DNA from: CAZYVU01 sp964651435 | GTDB taxonomy: Bacteria; Desulfobacterota; Syntrophorhabdia; Syntrophorhabdales; CAYQXL01 | NCBI GenBank assembly: GCA_964651435.1 | Contig: CAZYVU010000017.1 | Location: 1-54,451 of the forward strand | DNA: 54,451 nt | Direction of reading: 5' to 3' | Shown: in pieces, positions 41,204-49,559 of the stretch | Numbering within the stretch: the stretch's first letter is position 1 | How the letters are laid out: every line of letters starts with the position of its first letter | The notes under the pieces: generated by a model | What the model saw: only the letters and a program-made list of their open reading frames with translations | Told to the model about the DNA's origin: nothing | The model's database searches: none | Made by a program: the position numbers and the translations under genes

Positions 41204-42331
41204 ATGAAGAAAAAGATTGTCATCGGCATCATAGCCGCGTGCATCGTGGCCGTCATTCTTGTCGTCCTATTGAGGGGCAAGGGGCAGGAACAGCGGGCGG
41301 GTGAATCCTTCACCGTCAAAAAGGGCAACGTGACAAACTTCACCGAGCAGACAGGTATCTTGAAGGCCCAGGTCGGGGCCATTGTCAAGGTGGGCACCCG
41401 GGCCACGGGCACCCTTGTTTTTCTTAAGTATCAGATCGGCGATCTGGTCAAGAAGGGCGAGCTCATCGCCCGCATCGACGACCGGGAGATTGCGGCGAAT
41501 ATTCAGAACGCCGAGGCGCAGGTGGAGGAGGCAAGGCGCGATATCGAGGTAAGGGAGGCCACCTACCTTTACAGCAAAGTCAACTACGAGAGGGAGCAGA
41601 GGCTCCTCGAACAGGAATTCACCACCAAGGACAGCGTTGACAAGGCACGACGGGACCTCGATGTTGCCGTTGCCAGCGTCGAACTGAGCAAATCGAAACT
41701 GCTGCAGGCGCGGGAACGGCTCAACACCTATCGCATCAGTCTGAGCTATACAAGAATCTATGCACCCATTTCCGGTTATGTTTCGGCCGTGACAACGCAG
41801 CAGGGAGAGACGGTCGTGAGCGGCCTTTCGGCGACGAGCCTCATCACCATCATCGATCCGACGAAGCTCGAGATGTGGATCTATGTTGACGAAACGGACG
41901 TGGGTAGGGTAAAACCGGGCCTGAAGGTGGAATACTGGGTCGATGCCTTCCGGGACAAGAAGTTCTACGGCACCATCAACCTCATCTACCCGCAGCCTGA
42001 GATACGGGACAACATTGTCTACTATCTGGCAATCGTTAAGATAGACCCCGATGACGCCGTGACCCTCAAGCCGGAGATGACCACCCACGTCAGGATCATC
42101 ATCGAGCAGAAAAAGGACGTTCTCGTCGTACCGAACAATGCGGTGCGCTTCGAGAACGGAAAGAGCGTCGTCTACCTGAAAGCGGGAAAGAAGGAAGAGC
42201 CCCGGGAGGTCAAGCCCGGGATACGGGATGATCGCTTTACCGAGATCCTTTCGGGCCTTGAGGAAGGGGAGACAATCGTTATACCGGTGCTCAAGAGGCC
42301 GGCACAGACGCAGGCTCCGGCTAAGAAGTGA
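41204..42331 (+). CDS. Periplasmic adaptor of a tripartite ABC efflux pump (MacA/HlyD-like)
   Basis: A 375-residue membrane-fusion protein. An N-terminal membrane anchor (residues 4-23) is followed by the first half-lipoyl strand (GTRATGTLVFLKYQIGDLVKKGELIARID), a helical hairpin of about 80 residues, and the second half-lipoyl strand (YTRIYAPISGYVSAVTTQQGETV). The beta-barrel and membrane-proximal domains come last. It bridges the TolC protein and the inner-membrane permeases encoded downstream. The start is one base after the tolC stop, and the stop overlaps the ATPase start (GTGA). Confidence 0.9.
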   Translation: MKKKIVIGIIAACIVAVILVVLLRGKGQEQRAGESFTVKKGNVTNFTEQTGILKAQVGAIVKVGTRATGTLVFLKYQIGDLVKKGELIARIDDREIAANIQNAEAQVEEARRDIEVREATYLYSKVNYEREQRLLEQEFTTKDSVDKARRDLDVAVASVELSKSKLLQARERLNTYRISLSYTRIYAPISGYVSAVTTQQGETVVSGLSATSLITIIDPTKLEMWIYVDETDVGRVKPGLKVEYWVDAFRDKKFYGTINLIYPQPEIRDNIVYYLAIVKIDPDDAVTLKPEMTTHVRIIIEQKKDVLVVPNNAVRFENGKSVVYLKAGKKEEPREVKPGIRDDRFTEILSGLEEGETIVIPVLKRPAQTQAPAKK

Positions 42332-43002
42332 TACTCCTTCGAGACATTCGCAAGAGCTACTTCGTCGGCGAAAGGGAGCTCCCTATTCTCAAGGGCGTCA
42401 ACCTCACCATAGAGAAGGGCGATTTCGTTGTTCTCATGGGCGTTTCCGGCTCAGGGAAGACGACGCTCCTGAACATCATGGGGCTTCTGGACAGCCCGAC
42501 GGAGGGGGAGTACCGGTTTATGAATAAGGTGGTCGACGGCCTCAACGACGAGGACCTGGCCTCCATGCGCAACAGCCACATCGGTTTTGTATTTCAACAG
42601 TTTTTTCTTCTGCCGTACCTCAATGCCCTCGAAAACGTCCTGATCCCCATCGTCTATTCGCAGAAGGAGCTGAAACACCCCCGGGACAGGGCGAAGGCCC
42701 TTCTGGAGAAGTTCGGCCTGGGAGACCGTGTCCACAACAAGCCTTCCCAGCTCTCCGGCGGAGAGCAGCAGCGCGTTGCCATTGCCCGGGCATTGATCAA
42801 CGACCCTGACCTCATATTGGCGGACGAACCGACGGGTCAGCTCGACAGCAAGACGAGTGGAGAAATCATGGATCTCCTCAAGCTTCTCAACGACGAGGGC
42901 AGGACGGTCATCGTCGTCACCCACGATCCCAAGCTGAGTTCTTTTGGTCACCGGCTGGTCAGGATAGAGGACGGAGCCATATCTGAAGATATCAGGCATT
43001 AG
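42328..43002 (+). CDS. ABC transporter ATP-binding protein (MacB/LolD-type)
   Basis: A 224-residue ATPase with Walker A GVSGSGKTTLLNIMG, Q-loop FVFQQFFLLPYLNALENV, signature LSGGEQQRVAIARAL, Walker B LILADEPTGQLDSKTS and H-loop VTHDPK. The Q-FxLLPxLxAxENV and DEPTGxLD strings are characteristic of the LolD/MacB/FtsE group, which drives FtsX-fold permeases that act mechanically on periplasmic cargo. GTG 42328 overlaps the adaptor stop by four bases. Confidence 0.93.
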   Translation: MILLRDIRKSYFVGERELPILKGVNLTIEKGDFVVLMGVSGSGKTTLLNIMGLLDSPTEGEYRFMNKVVDGLNDEDLASMRNSHIGFVFQQFFLLPYLNALENVLIPIVYSQKELKHPRDRAKALLEKFGLGDRVHNKPSQLSGGEQQRVAIARALINDPDLILADEPTGQLDSKTSGEIMDLLKLLNDEGRTVIVVTHDPKLSSFGHRLVRIEDGAISEDIRH

Positions 43003-43018
43003 AGAGTACCTCGAAGAG

Positions 43019-44191
43019 GTGCTCAAGATTCTTTATTACTACCGCGGGAGGGTCCTCTTTTCCCTCTCCGGGGTGGCGCTGGGCATTCTTAGCATCTGTA
43101 TCATTGTGACAACCATAGACGGGGCGAACAGGAAGGCCAACCAGATATTCGAGACCATGGGGCCCGATTCGGTCATGGTCTTTAGCGGGAGCGAACGTCA
43201 GCGTCAGGCCAGGGACAGGACAAACACGATTACGGTCGCCGACGCCGAGGTGCTGGCCAGGATCTCGGGCGTCTACGAGACGGTGAAGGTCCTGGGGGCC
43301 CGAGGGGTCATCATGCAGTACAAGGAGAGAAAATGGAGTACCACCGTCACCGGAACGACGGAGAATTACTTTTCGTCGGTGAGCTGGAAGCTGGCCCTGG
43401 GATCTGCCTTTTCGCACGAGGAAGTGGAGACCGCCTCGGCGGTCTGCGTGCTTGGCGCCAAGGTCTACGAAGAGCTTTTTCGGGGCGATCCCCCTATAGG
43501 CAAGACGATCCTGGTGGGAAAGCTGCCCGTAAAGGTGTTGGGCGTGCTGGAAGAGCGGGGAGGCACATTCGGGGGCCCCAACATCGACGATAGGGTCGTC
43601 ATGCCCATTTCCGCCGTCATGGGCAGGGTGGTGAAGGAACGGAAGTATTTGAACTTTGTGCGGCTGCGGACGGAACGGGATGTGGAGGAGACCATAGAGG
43701 ACGTGAAGGCCGTCCTGAGGGCCAGCCACAGGATCGGGGACAGCGAGGACGATTTCACTATACGGAGTGCCAAGGATGTCCTTCAGTTCCTGTCCGTCAT
43801 CTCGGGTTCTCTCTTTCTGTTTCTCGGTACGGCCTCGGTGGTGGCACTCATTGTGAGCGGATTCGTGCTGGCGAACCTCTTTTACCTTTCCATAGAAGAA
43901 AGAAAAAAGGATATCGGCATCCGTCGCGCCTACGGGGCAACGCGACGGGGCATCATCGTTTCTTTTCTTGTCGAGTCGATTATTATTACCCTTCTCGGCG
44001 GGGTGGCAGGCATCCTCTTGAGCCTGCTCCTGGGAGGCAGCTTCGAAAAGGTTTTTGACATCCCCATGGTCTTCTCGTACAAGGTGATCCTTTTCTCCAT
44101 TCTGTTCAGCTTTCTCACGGGTGTTCTGGCGGGGCTCAAGCCTGCCATCAAGGCAAGCAGGATCGAGCCCATTCAGGCTATCCGGGGCTAA
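43019..44191 (+). CDS. FtsX-fold ABC permease, first of pair (MacB-like)
   Basis: A 390-residue permease. One N-terminal helix (LFSLSGVALGILSICIIV) is followed by a large periplasmic MacB core domain of about 220 residues (VTGTTENYF, GRxFS-like SAFSHEEVE, VCVLGAKVYEELF), then three C-terminal helices with ERKKDIGIRRAYGATRRGII, the FtsX coupling motif. GTG 43019 lacks a good ribosome-binding site. The frame is open 12 codons upstream to CTG 42983, giving KISGIREYLEE, which resembles the amphipathic start of related permeases and has GGACGGAG upstream. Confidence 0.88.
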   Translation: MLKILYYYRGRVLFSLSGVALGILSICIIVTTIDGANRKANQIFETMGPDSVMVFSGSERQRQARDRTNTITVADAEVLARISGVYETVKVLGARGVIMQYKERKWSTTVTGTTENYFSSVSWKLALGSAFSHEEVETASAVCVLGAKVYEELFRGDPPIGKTILVGKLPVKVLGVLEERGGTFGGPNIDDRVVMPISAVMGRVVKERKYLNFVRLRTERDVEETIEDVKAVLRASHRIGDSEDDFTIRSAKDVLQFLSVISGSLFLFLGTASVVALIVSGFVLANLFYLSIEERKKDIGIRRAYGATRRGIIVSFLVESIIITLLGGVAGILLSLLLGGSFEKVFDIPMVFSYKVILFSILFSFLTGVLAGLKPAIKASRIEPIQAIRG

Positions 44192-44194
44192 GGC

Positions 44195-45415
44195 ATGGAT
44201 CTCCTAAGGTTTTATCTCACCATTGCCGTCCAGAACCTGCTCCTGCACAAGGCCCGAATGTCCCTGGCCCTTCTGGGCATCCTTTTCGCCGTCATGAGCC
44301 TCTTCGCCTTCGGCAACATCTCGACGGGGATGAAGGCGGCCATTGACGATGAGGTTGCCAAGTTCGGCAAAAACCTTGTCATTATTCGGGCCGGCACCGT
44401 CTTTACCATGGGCCGAAGCACGAGGACGTTTGTCGAGTCGCGTACGCTTAAGGTGAAGGATGCCGAGAGGATTAAGGAGGGCCTTCGGGGCGTCACGGAG
44501 GTGGCACCGTTCTTCGATGTCACGTACCCGGCCAGGTACCGGGAGAAGAGCCTCAGGGTGAGCCTCATCGGCGCCTCTGAATCTATCTTCAGGGTGAGAA
44601 ACGTGTCGCTTGCCGCAGGGCGTTTCTTTACCCCCGAGGAGGCCGCGCAGGGCGAAAAGAAGATCGTCGTGGGGTACAAGATCTTCGAGAACCTCCTGGA
44701 AGGGGATGACCCCCTGGGAAAGTACCTTCTCATCTACCGGGCGCCGACGGAGATTATCGGCGTGACGGAGGAGAGGGGCGCAGACTTGAGCGGCCAGGAT
44801 CAGGACATCCAGGCATTCATTCCGCTCACTGCCTTCATGCGCCGCTACAGCAACGTCGACTACATCAAAGGCATCTACGTGCAGTTGGAGGATGGCGTGC
44901 CCGTGGGGGAGATGAAGGACCGCCTGCGAAACTACCTTCGCCGGTTGCACCACCTGAAGCCGGAGCAGAAGGACGATTTTTCTATTTTCACCATGGACGA
45001 CCTGCTGAAGACGCGTGAGGAGGGCATCCGGCTTGTCTCCGTCCTGACCATCATCGCTTCGTCCATTTCCTTTATCATCGGGGGCCTGGGCATCTTCGCC
45101 ATTATGCTCTTAAGTGTTTCGGAAAGGAAGATGGAGATAGGCATCCGGAGGGTCGTCGGCTCCCGCAAGCGGGACATTGTTGTCCAGTTTTTGGCTGAGT
45201 CGGCCATCACGGCCGTCATTGGGGGTATCATGGGGCTCTTGGTGGGGCTGCTGGTGACGGTCGTCGTCGATTATTTTGGCGGTTTTGCCTTTCGCATCAG
45301 CCTCATCAACCTGGCCGTTTCCTTCGTCGCCTGTATCGTCGTGGGGATCCTGGCCGGACTCTATCCGGCCTTCCAAGGCACCAAATACGAGCCCATCAAG
45401 ACGCTATACGCCTGA
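44195..45415 (+). CDS. FtsX-fold ABC permease, second of pair (MacB-like)
   Basis: A 406-residue paralogue of the preceding permease with the same plan: an N-terminal helix (ARMSLALLGILFAVMSLFA), a MacB periplasmic domain (IGASESIFRVRNVSLAAGRFFTPEEA), and three C-terminal helices with ERKMEIGIRRVVGSRKRDIV. Two different permeases plus one ATPase suggest a heterodimeric transporter. It starts three bases after its neighbour's stop. Cargo is unknown: antibiotics, lipopeptides and lipids are all exported by relatives. Confidence 0.88.
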   Translation: MDLLRFYLTIAVQNLLLHKARMSLALLGILFAVMSLFAFGNISTGMKAAIDDEVAKFGKNLVIIRAGTVFTMGRSTRTFVESRTLKVKDAERIKEGLRGVTEVAPFFDVTYPARYREKSLRVSLIGASESIFRVRNVSLAAGRFFTPEEAAQGEKKIVVGYKIFENLLEGDDPLGKYLLIYRAPTEIIGVTEERGADLSGQDQDIQAFIPLTAFMRRYSNVDYIKGIYVQLEDGVPVGEMKDRLRNYLRRLHHLKPEQKDDFSIFTMDDLLKTREEGIRLVSVLTIIASSISFIIGGLGIFAIMLLSVSERKMEIGIRRVVGSRKRDIVVQFLAESAITAVIGGIMGLLVGLLVTVVVDYFGGFAFRISLINLAVSFVACIVVGILAGLYPAFQGTKYEPIKTLYA

Positions 45416-45435
45416 GGGCCTATGGCGCCGCTATG

Positions 45436-45452
45436 CATCGGGCAGCCCGATG
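45436..45452. terminator. Hairpin between convergent genes
   Basis: CATCGGG and CCCGATG form a perfect 7-bp stem around a CAG loop between the convergent permease and TPR-like genes. No T-run follows on either side, so efficient intrinsic termination is doubtful. Confidence 0.35.
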
Positions 45453-45467
45453 GAACCGCTGCCACCG

Positions 45468-45929
45468 TCAGTTGAGGGATTTCAGGGCCTTTTCGGCTAT
45501 GCCTTTAAGGGTTGCGTTGGATGAGTCGCCGGCCACCTCTGTGTAGAGCTTTGTGGCCTCATCCTTTTGGCCCTTTATGGAGGCGATCTTGGCGAGATAT
45601 AGTTTCGAGATGGTGCGGGGACCCTTTCGGCCGTCGGCCTTTACCTGCTGCAGGTTCGTTTCGGCCTGCTTCAGGGCCTGCTCGTCTCCGTTTGCGGCGT
45701 AAGCCTCGTAGGCCGCTATGCCCTGGGCAAGGGTATACTGAACGCGGCTGTTGAGGCGGTCCTGGTAAATGATGTAGCCCCAGACGAGGGCGATGACCAC
45801 GACAATGCCGGCTGCCACGCCGATGCAGAGCTTCAGGTTCGTGAGGACGTAGCTATAGGCGTTGTCGAGGGCTTCGGTGATGAAATCGGATTTCTTGACG
45901 ATGTCGTCGTGTTTCTTCTTTCCCGGCAC
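45468..45929 (-). CDS. Membrane-anchored TPR-like protein (YfgM-like)
   Basis: A 153-residue protein with a cytoplasmic N-terminus of about 35 residues, one membrane helix (LCIGVAAGIVVVIALVWGYIIY) and a periplasmic helical tail containing TPR-like repeats (AQGIAAYEAYAANGDEQAL; LYLAKIASIKGQKDEATKLY). It resembles YfgM/TPR_21 proteins that work with secretion or periplasmic chaperones. The start is GTG 45929 with no Shine-Dalgarno; TTGACT / 18 nt / TGAAAT ends 7 nt upstream, again compatible with a leaderless message. Confidence 0.72.
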   Translation of the reverse strand: MPGKKKHDDIVKKSDFITEALDNAYSYVLTNLKLCIGVAAGIVVVIALVWGYIIYQDRLNSRVQYTLAQGIAAYEAYAANGDEQALKQAETNLQQVKADGRKGPRTISKLYLAKIASIKGQKDEATKLYTEVAGDSSNATLKGIAEKALKSLN

Positions 45930-45936
45930 GGTTGCT

Positions 45937-45966
45937 ATTTCAACATATGAACGGCGAAGAAGTCAA
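45937..45966 (-). promoter_or_regulatory. Candidate promoter of the TPR-like gene
   Basis: On the minus strand, TTGACT (45961-45966, 5/6), an 18-nt spacer and TGAAAT (45937-45942, 4/6) end 7 nt before GTG 45929. Confidence 0.35.
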
Positions 45967-45995
45967 CGGAGAAAAGAGAAAAAAAGAAACCGGTC

Positions 45996-46970
45996 CTAAG
46001 AATTGCTGCCTGTCCGGTCTGATGCGTTAGCCGCATCAAGGGCATCGTCGGGGCTCTTTTTTACCCTTGTGGCGCCGACGTATGTCCTGGAGTAGTAGTC
46101 GGAGCTGAGCGAGTCGACCTTGACGCCGATCCGGCCCTGTCCCGACGAAGAATGGATGAACTGGTCGTTTCCGATGTAGATGCCCACATGCGTGGGATAC
46201 TTTGCGTATCTCCTGGTCTTGAAGAAAACCAGGTCACCGACGGCCAACTGATCCCTGGTGATGGCGCTACCGGCATAGATCTGCTCTCTGGCGCTCCTGG
46301 GTAGCTGGACGTCGAAAATCTCATAGATCTTTTTAACGTAGGCGGAGCAGTCGAGGCCGCGAACGCTCTCGCCACCGAACTTATACGGTGCACCCATAAA
46401 GCTCTTTGCAACCTTGACGAGCATATATTGTTCTTCCCTGTTCTTCCATGCCTTCAATGGTTTCTGGGTGAAGACGATGATTTCCTGGCTTTCCTGCTCC
46501 GGTTCCGGCTTCGGTATGAGGATGGTTTTCCCTGGCTTCAGCTTCCCTGCCTTAAGATTGTTGAGGTCGACTATTTCTTCCTTCTCGACGTCGTATTGCA
46601 GGGCCAGCCTGTCCAGGGTGTCACCCCTCTTGATCTTATGTTCAATAACGTCGTTCAGATCCGCGGGAGCTGCGACCTCGCGGACGGGCGTCTTCACGTT
46701 CAGCGTGCGGCTTTTTTTCCGGCTCGTCTGGGTTTGCACCACTTCCGGGCCGTTCTTGACGATGATGGTCTGTCCCGGCTTGAGCTTTGTCGAGGCGCCG
46801 ATGCTGTTGAGGGTCTTCAGGGATGCTACCGAAACACGGTGTTTCTTTGCTATCTTGGCGAGGCTGTCACCGGCCTTGACGGTGTGGACCACCTGTGCCG
46901 CCGAAGATGGCGAAGTACCGGATAACATGAGAAAAAGTACCGCTCCGGCCAGTACCAATAGTCTTCTCAC
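45996..46970 (-). CDS. LysM - NlpC/P60 peptidoglycan endopeptidase
   Basis: A 324-residue exported cell-wall hydrolase. The signal peptide is VRRLLVLAGAVLFLMLSG..SAA. Two LysM modules follow (VHTVKAGDSLAKIAKKHRVSVASLKTLN and EHKIKRGDTLDRLALQYDVEKEEIVDLN). A C-terminal NlpC/P60 domain has the catalytic Cys in GLDCSAYVKKIY, His in YPTHVGIYIGNDQFIHSS and the supporting residues after it. It would cleave stem-peptide bonds. GTG 46970 with AAGGGGTG upstream begins the signal peptide; the frame is open 14 codons further. Confidence 0.9.
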   Translation of the reverse strand: MRRLLVLAGAVLFLMLSGTSPSSAAQVVHTVKAGDSLAKIAKKHRVSVASLKTLNSIGASTKLKPGQTIIVKNGPEVVQTQTSRKKSRTLNVKTPVREVAAPADLNDVIEHKIKRGDTLDRLALQYDVEKEEIVDLNNLKAGKLKPGKTILIPKPEPEQESQEIIVFTQKPLKAWKNREEQYMLVKVAKSFMGAPYKFGGESVRGLDCSAYVKKIYEIFDVQLPRSAREQIYAGSAITRDQLAVGDLVFFKTRRYAKYPTHVGIYIGNDQFIHSSSGQGRIGVKVDSLSSDYYSRTYVGATRVKKSPDDALDAANASDRTGSNS

Positions 46971-47013
46971 CAAGCACCCCTTATGGTTTGAATTGTTGTC
47001 ACGGATAGTCACA

Positions 47014-47043
47014 CTTTTACCAGAGTCGTCAAAGGGATGTCAA
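47014..47043 (-). promoter_or_regulatory. Candidate promoter of the LysM-NlpC/P60 gene
   Basis: On the minus strand, a perfect TTGACA (47038-47043), an 18-nt spacer and TAAAAG (47014-47019, 4/6), about 43 bases before the GTG. Confidence 0.42.
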
Positions 47044-47088
47044 GACATTTCTTTGCCCTTCGGAAGAGGAGGACAGAGAATAATTCTG

Positions 47089-47118
47089 TTGATTTTGTAA
47101 CTATTTTCACATTAATAT
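47089..47118 (+). promoter_or_regulatory. Candidate promoter of the Fe-S oxidoreductase gene
   Basis: TTGATT, an 18-nt spacer and TAATAT (each 4/6) in an AT-rich patch, followed by a small CGGC/GCCG hairpin and a GAGGAGG ribosome-binding site. Confidence 0.38.
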
Positions 47119-47174
47119 TTCACGGCTTTTTACGCCGCTCAATCATTACAGTTTAAGACACGAGGAGGCTGGAG

Positions 47175-49178
47175 ATGGAAGTAGGAAGAGAGATCCTATG
47201 GAATGCCGGATCAGTCGGGCAATGGATTACCTATGGGTTAATGGTTGTCACCTTCATAGTGCTTATCATAGGCATCAAGAAGCGTTACGCAATGTGGAAG
47301 ATCGGTAAGCCGGCCAAGCTGAGCCCGAATCTGACGTGGGGGCAGAGGATAGGCTATTTTATTCAGAACGGCATATTTCACAAGTCGATTTTGCGGGAAT
47401 CCTTCCCCGGGTGGATGCACTTTTTCATCTTCTGGGGATTCGTGCTCCTGACCATCGGCACGGCCCTCGTCGCACTTCAGGCCGATTTTACGGATCTCTT
47501 CTTCGGCGTCAAGTTCCTCGTAGGCAACTTCTACCTTGTATTCTCCTTTGCCCTGGAGATCGGCGGCATCATCGCCATCATCGGCGTCCTCATGGCCATC
47601 TGGAGGCGCTACGGGGTGAAGCCCAAGAGGCTGGACAATAAGCCCGATGATCTCATCTGCCTTCTCTGGATACTGGTTGTGCTGGTAACGGGTTTTCTCG
47701 TTGAGGCTGCCCGCATCGCAGCCACGCGACCCGATTACGAGGTGTGGAGCTTTGTCGGTTGGGGTCTGGCGTCTCTGTTCCCCAGCGACGAGGCAAGCGC
47801 CAAAGCGGTCCATATCGTGCTCTGGTATCTCCATATGGTGCTGTCCTTCGGTCTCATCGCCTACATCGCCTACTCGCGGCTTCTGCACATCGTCACATCA
47901 TCGCTCAACATGATGTTTAGAGGGGCTGAGGATGTCGTCGGCGGGTCAACGGCCCGCGGGGCCATCGCGCCCATCGAGGATTTCGAGAATGCCGAAGAGT
48001 TCGGCATTAACGATATCAAGGGCTTTTCCTGGCGTCAGATCTTCGACCTCGACTCTTGTACGCGCTGCGGGCGCTGCCAGGAGCTGTGTCCTGCCTACAA
48101 CAGCGAGAAGCCCCTTTCGCCGAAACAGTTCATCCAGGACCTGAAGGCCGAGTGGGAGCGGGCTGCTTCGGGCGTCCAGAACGAGGACGGCCTCATCGAC
48201 AACATCATTCAGGAAGAGACTCTGTGGTCCTGCACAGCCTGTATGGCGTGCCAGGTCAACTGCCCCGTGTCCATTCCTACCTTTGACAAGAATATAGAGA
48301 TGCGCCGGTACCTCACCCTGACGCTGAGCAAGACCACGTCCGAAACGAGGCTTCTCTTCAAGAACCTCCAGCAGAAGGTCGATCCGTACGGTATGGGCAA
48401 GCGGCAGAGGACGGAATGGACCGATGGGCTCGACATCAAGACCATAGGCGAGGAAGAGGTTGAGTACCTCTACTGGGTTGGATGCGTTGCCTCTCTCGAC
48501 GACCGGAACAGAAAGGTTGCCAAGGCTTTTTCCACGATCCTCACGAAGGCAGGCGTTTCCTTCGGTATTCTGGGCCAGGACGAAACCTGCTGCGGCGATC
48601 CGGCACGCCGGTGCGGCAATGAGGACCTGTACCTGGGCATAGCACAGGGCAACGTGGAGCTCCTGAATGAGATGGGCATAAAGAAGATCATTACCACCTG
48701 CCCGCACTGCTACCACACCCTGAAAAACGAGTATGCCCAGATAGGCGGAAACTTTGAGGTCTACCACCAGGGAGAGTTCCTTTGGAAGCTTATCAGGGAA
48801 GGAAAGATATCGGTGTCGCCGGCCATTGAAGGAACGATTACGTTCCACGACCCCTGTTACCTCGGTCGCGTGAACGGGATCTTCGATGGCCCGAGAAACG
48901 TCGTGGACAAGGTCAAGACGGGCAGATACGTGGAGATGGGCAGGAACCACGACAGGAGCTTCTGCTGTGGCGGCGGCGGCGGCCGGATCTGGCTCGAGGA
49001 GCACCACAAGCGCATCAACCACCTGAGGATCGATGAAGCTATCGACGTGGCGGCCGGCACCGTTGTTACGGCCTGCCCCTACTGCCTTATCATGATGGAA
49101 GATGCCATTAAGGACAAGGAGAAGACAGAGACGATGAAGGCGCTCGATCTCTCGGAGATCCTGGTAAAAGGCATTTAA
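47175..49178 (+). CDS. Membrane Fe-S oxidoreductase (EtfAB:quinone oxidoreductase, EMO/HdrD-like)
   Basis: A 667-residue fusion. Residues 1-240 are a nitrate-reductase-gamma-like membrane domain with five to six helices and histidines suited to heme b. Two [4Fe-4S] motifs follow (CTRCGRCQELCP near 295; CTACMACQVNCP near 352). Two CCG domains end the protein: CCGDPARRCG with CPHC, and HDPCYLGR with CCGGGGGR and CPYC. This layout is that of the membrane oxidoreductase that passes electrons from electron-transferring flavoprotein to menaquinone in syntrophic and other anaerobes. EtfAB genes are not in the window. GAGGAGG precedes the ATG. A strong terminator follows. Confidence 0.88.
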   Translation: MEVGREILWNAGSVGQWITYGLMVVTFIVLIIGIKKRYAMWKIGKPAKLSPNLTWGQRIGYFIQNGIFHKSILRESFPGWMHFFIFWGFVLLTIGTALVALQADFTDLFFGVKFLVGNFYLVFSFALEIGGIIAIIGVLMAIWRRYGVKPKRLDNKPDDLICLLWILVVLVTGFLVEAARIAATRPDYEVWSFVGWGLASLFPSDEASAKAVHIVLWYLHMVLSFGLIAYIAYSRLLHIVTSSLNMMFRGAEDVVGGSTARGAIAPIEDFENAEEFGINDIKGFSWRQIFDLDSCTRCGRCQELCPAYNSEKPLSPKQFIQDLKAEWERAASGVQNEDGLIDNIIQEETLWSCTACMACQVNCPVSIPTFDKNIEMRRYLTLTLSKTTSETRLLFKNLQQKVDPYGMGKRQRTEWTDGLDIKTIGEEEVEYLYWVGCVASLDDRNRKVAKAFSTILTKAGVSFGILGQDETCCGDPARRCGNEDLYLGIAQGNVELLNEMGIKKIITTCPHCYHTLKNEYAQIGGNFEVYHQGEFLWKLIREGKISVSPAIEGTITFHDPCYLGRVNGIFDGPRNVVDKVKTGRYVEMGRNHDRSFCCGGGGGRIWLEEHHKRINHLRIDEAIDVAAGTVVTACPYCLIMMEDAIKDKEKTETMKALDLSEILVKGI

Positions 49179-49206
49179 GCGAAAGCAAAGATTAGGTGAA
49201 AGAGAT

Positions 49207-49245
49207 ATAAAAGGATGGGTCGCCCCATCCTTTTATATTTTTTTT
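49207..49245 (+). terminator. Intrinsic terminator of the Fe-S oxidoreductase gene
   Basis: A perfect 13-bp stem (ATAAAAGGATGGG / CCCATCCTTTTAT) with a TCGC loop is followed by an eight-T run, 28 bases after the stop codon. It is the best terminator in the window. The opposite strand lacks a T-run, so it does not obviously serve the convergent ferredoxin gene. Confidence 0.93.
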
Positions 49246-49255
49246 GACGGAAGAT

Positions 49256-49429
49256 TTACTCTTCTAAGGAGATTGCTTCTACGGGGCACTCCTCTGTGCA
49301 GGCCCCGCATTCGGTGCAGAGTTCCGGATCAACCTTTGCCGTGTCTTCCACGGTTATCGCATCGGCAGGACATACCTCCGCGCATGCTCCGCATCCGGTG
49401 CAGGCATCATCATCAACTTTTGCAGGCAT
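49256..49429 (-). CDS. 2[4Fe-4S] ferredoxin (57 residues)
   Basis: A clostridial-type small ferredoxin. Eight cysteines in CTGCGACAEVCP (from residue 10) and CTECGACTEECP (from residue 38) ligate two [4Fe-4S] clusters, with the symmetrical PADAITVED / PVEAISLEE halves. It is a low-potential cytoplasmic electron carrier. AAAGGAGGTAACT ahead of the ATG is a near-perfect ribosome-binding site, implying abundant protein. It lies tail to tail with the Fe-S oxidoreductase gene. It is shorter than 60 codons and easily missed. Confidence 0.95.
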   Translation of the reverse strand: MPAKVDDDACTGCGACAEVCPADAITVEDTAKVDPELCTECGACTEECPVEAISLEE

Positions 49430-49523
49430 TGTAGTTACCTCCTTTGGGCGTTTTAAAATTCCTAAACGAATAGCCGGAGAAAGTCAATGAAAAAATGATA
49501 GTGAGACATGCCGCCCTCCTTCA

Positions 49524-49552
49524 TTGACATGAAAGGCCGTATGGAATAAGAT
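49524..49552 (+). promoter_or_regulatory. Promoter of the MscS-like gene, start at the ATG
   Basis: A perfect TTGACA (49524-49529), a 17-nt spacer and TAAGAT (49547-49552, 4/6) place +1 on or next to ATG 49560. No Shine-Dalgarno is present. Confidence 0.5.
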
Positions 49553-49559
49553 TGTCTCC

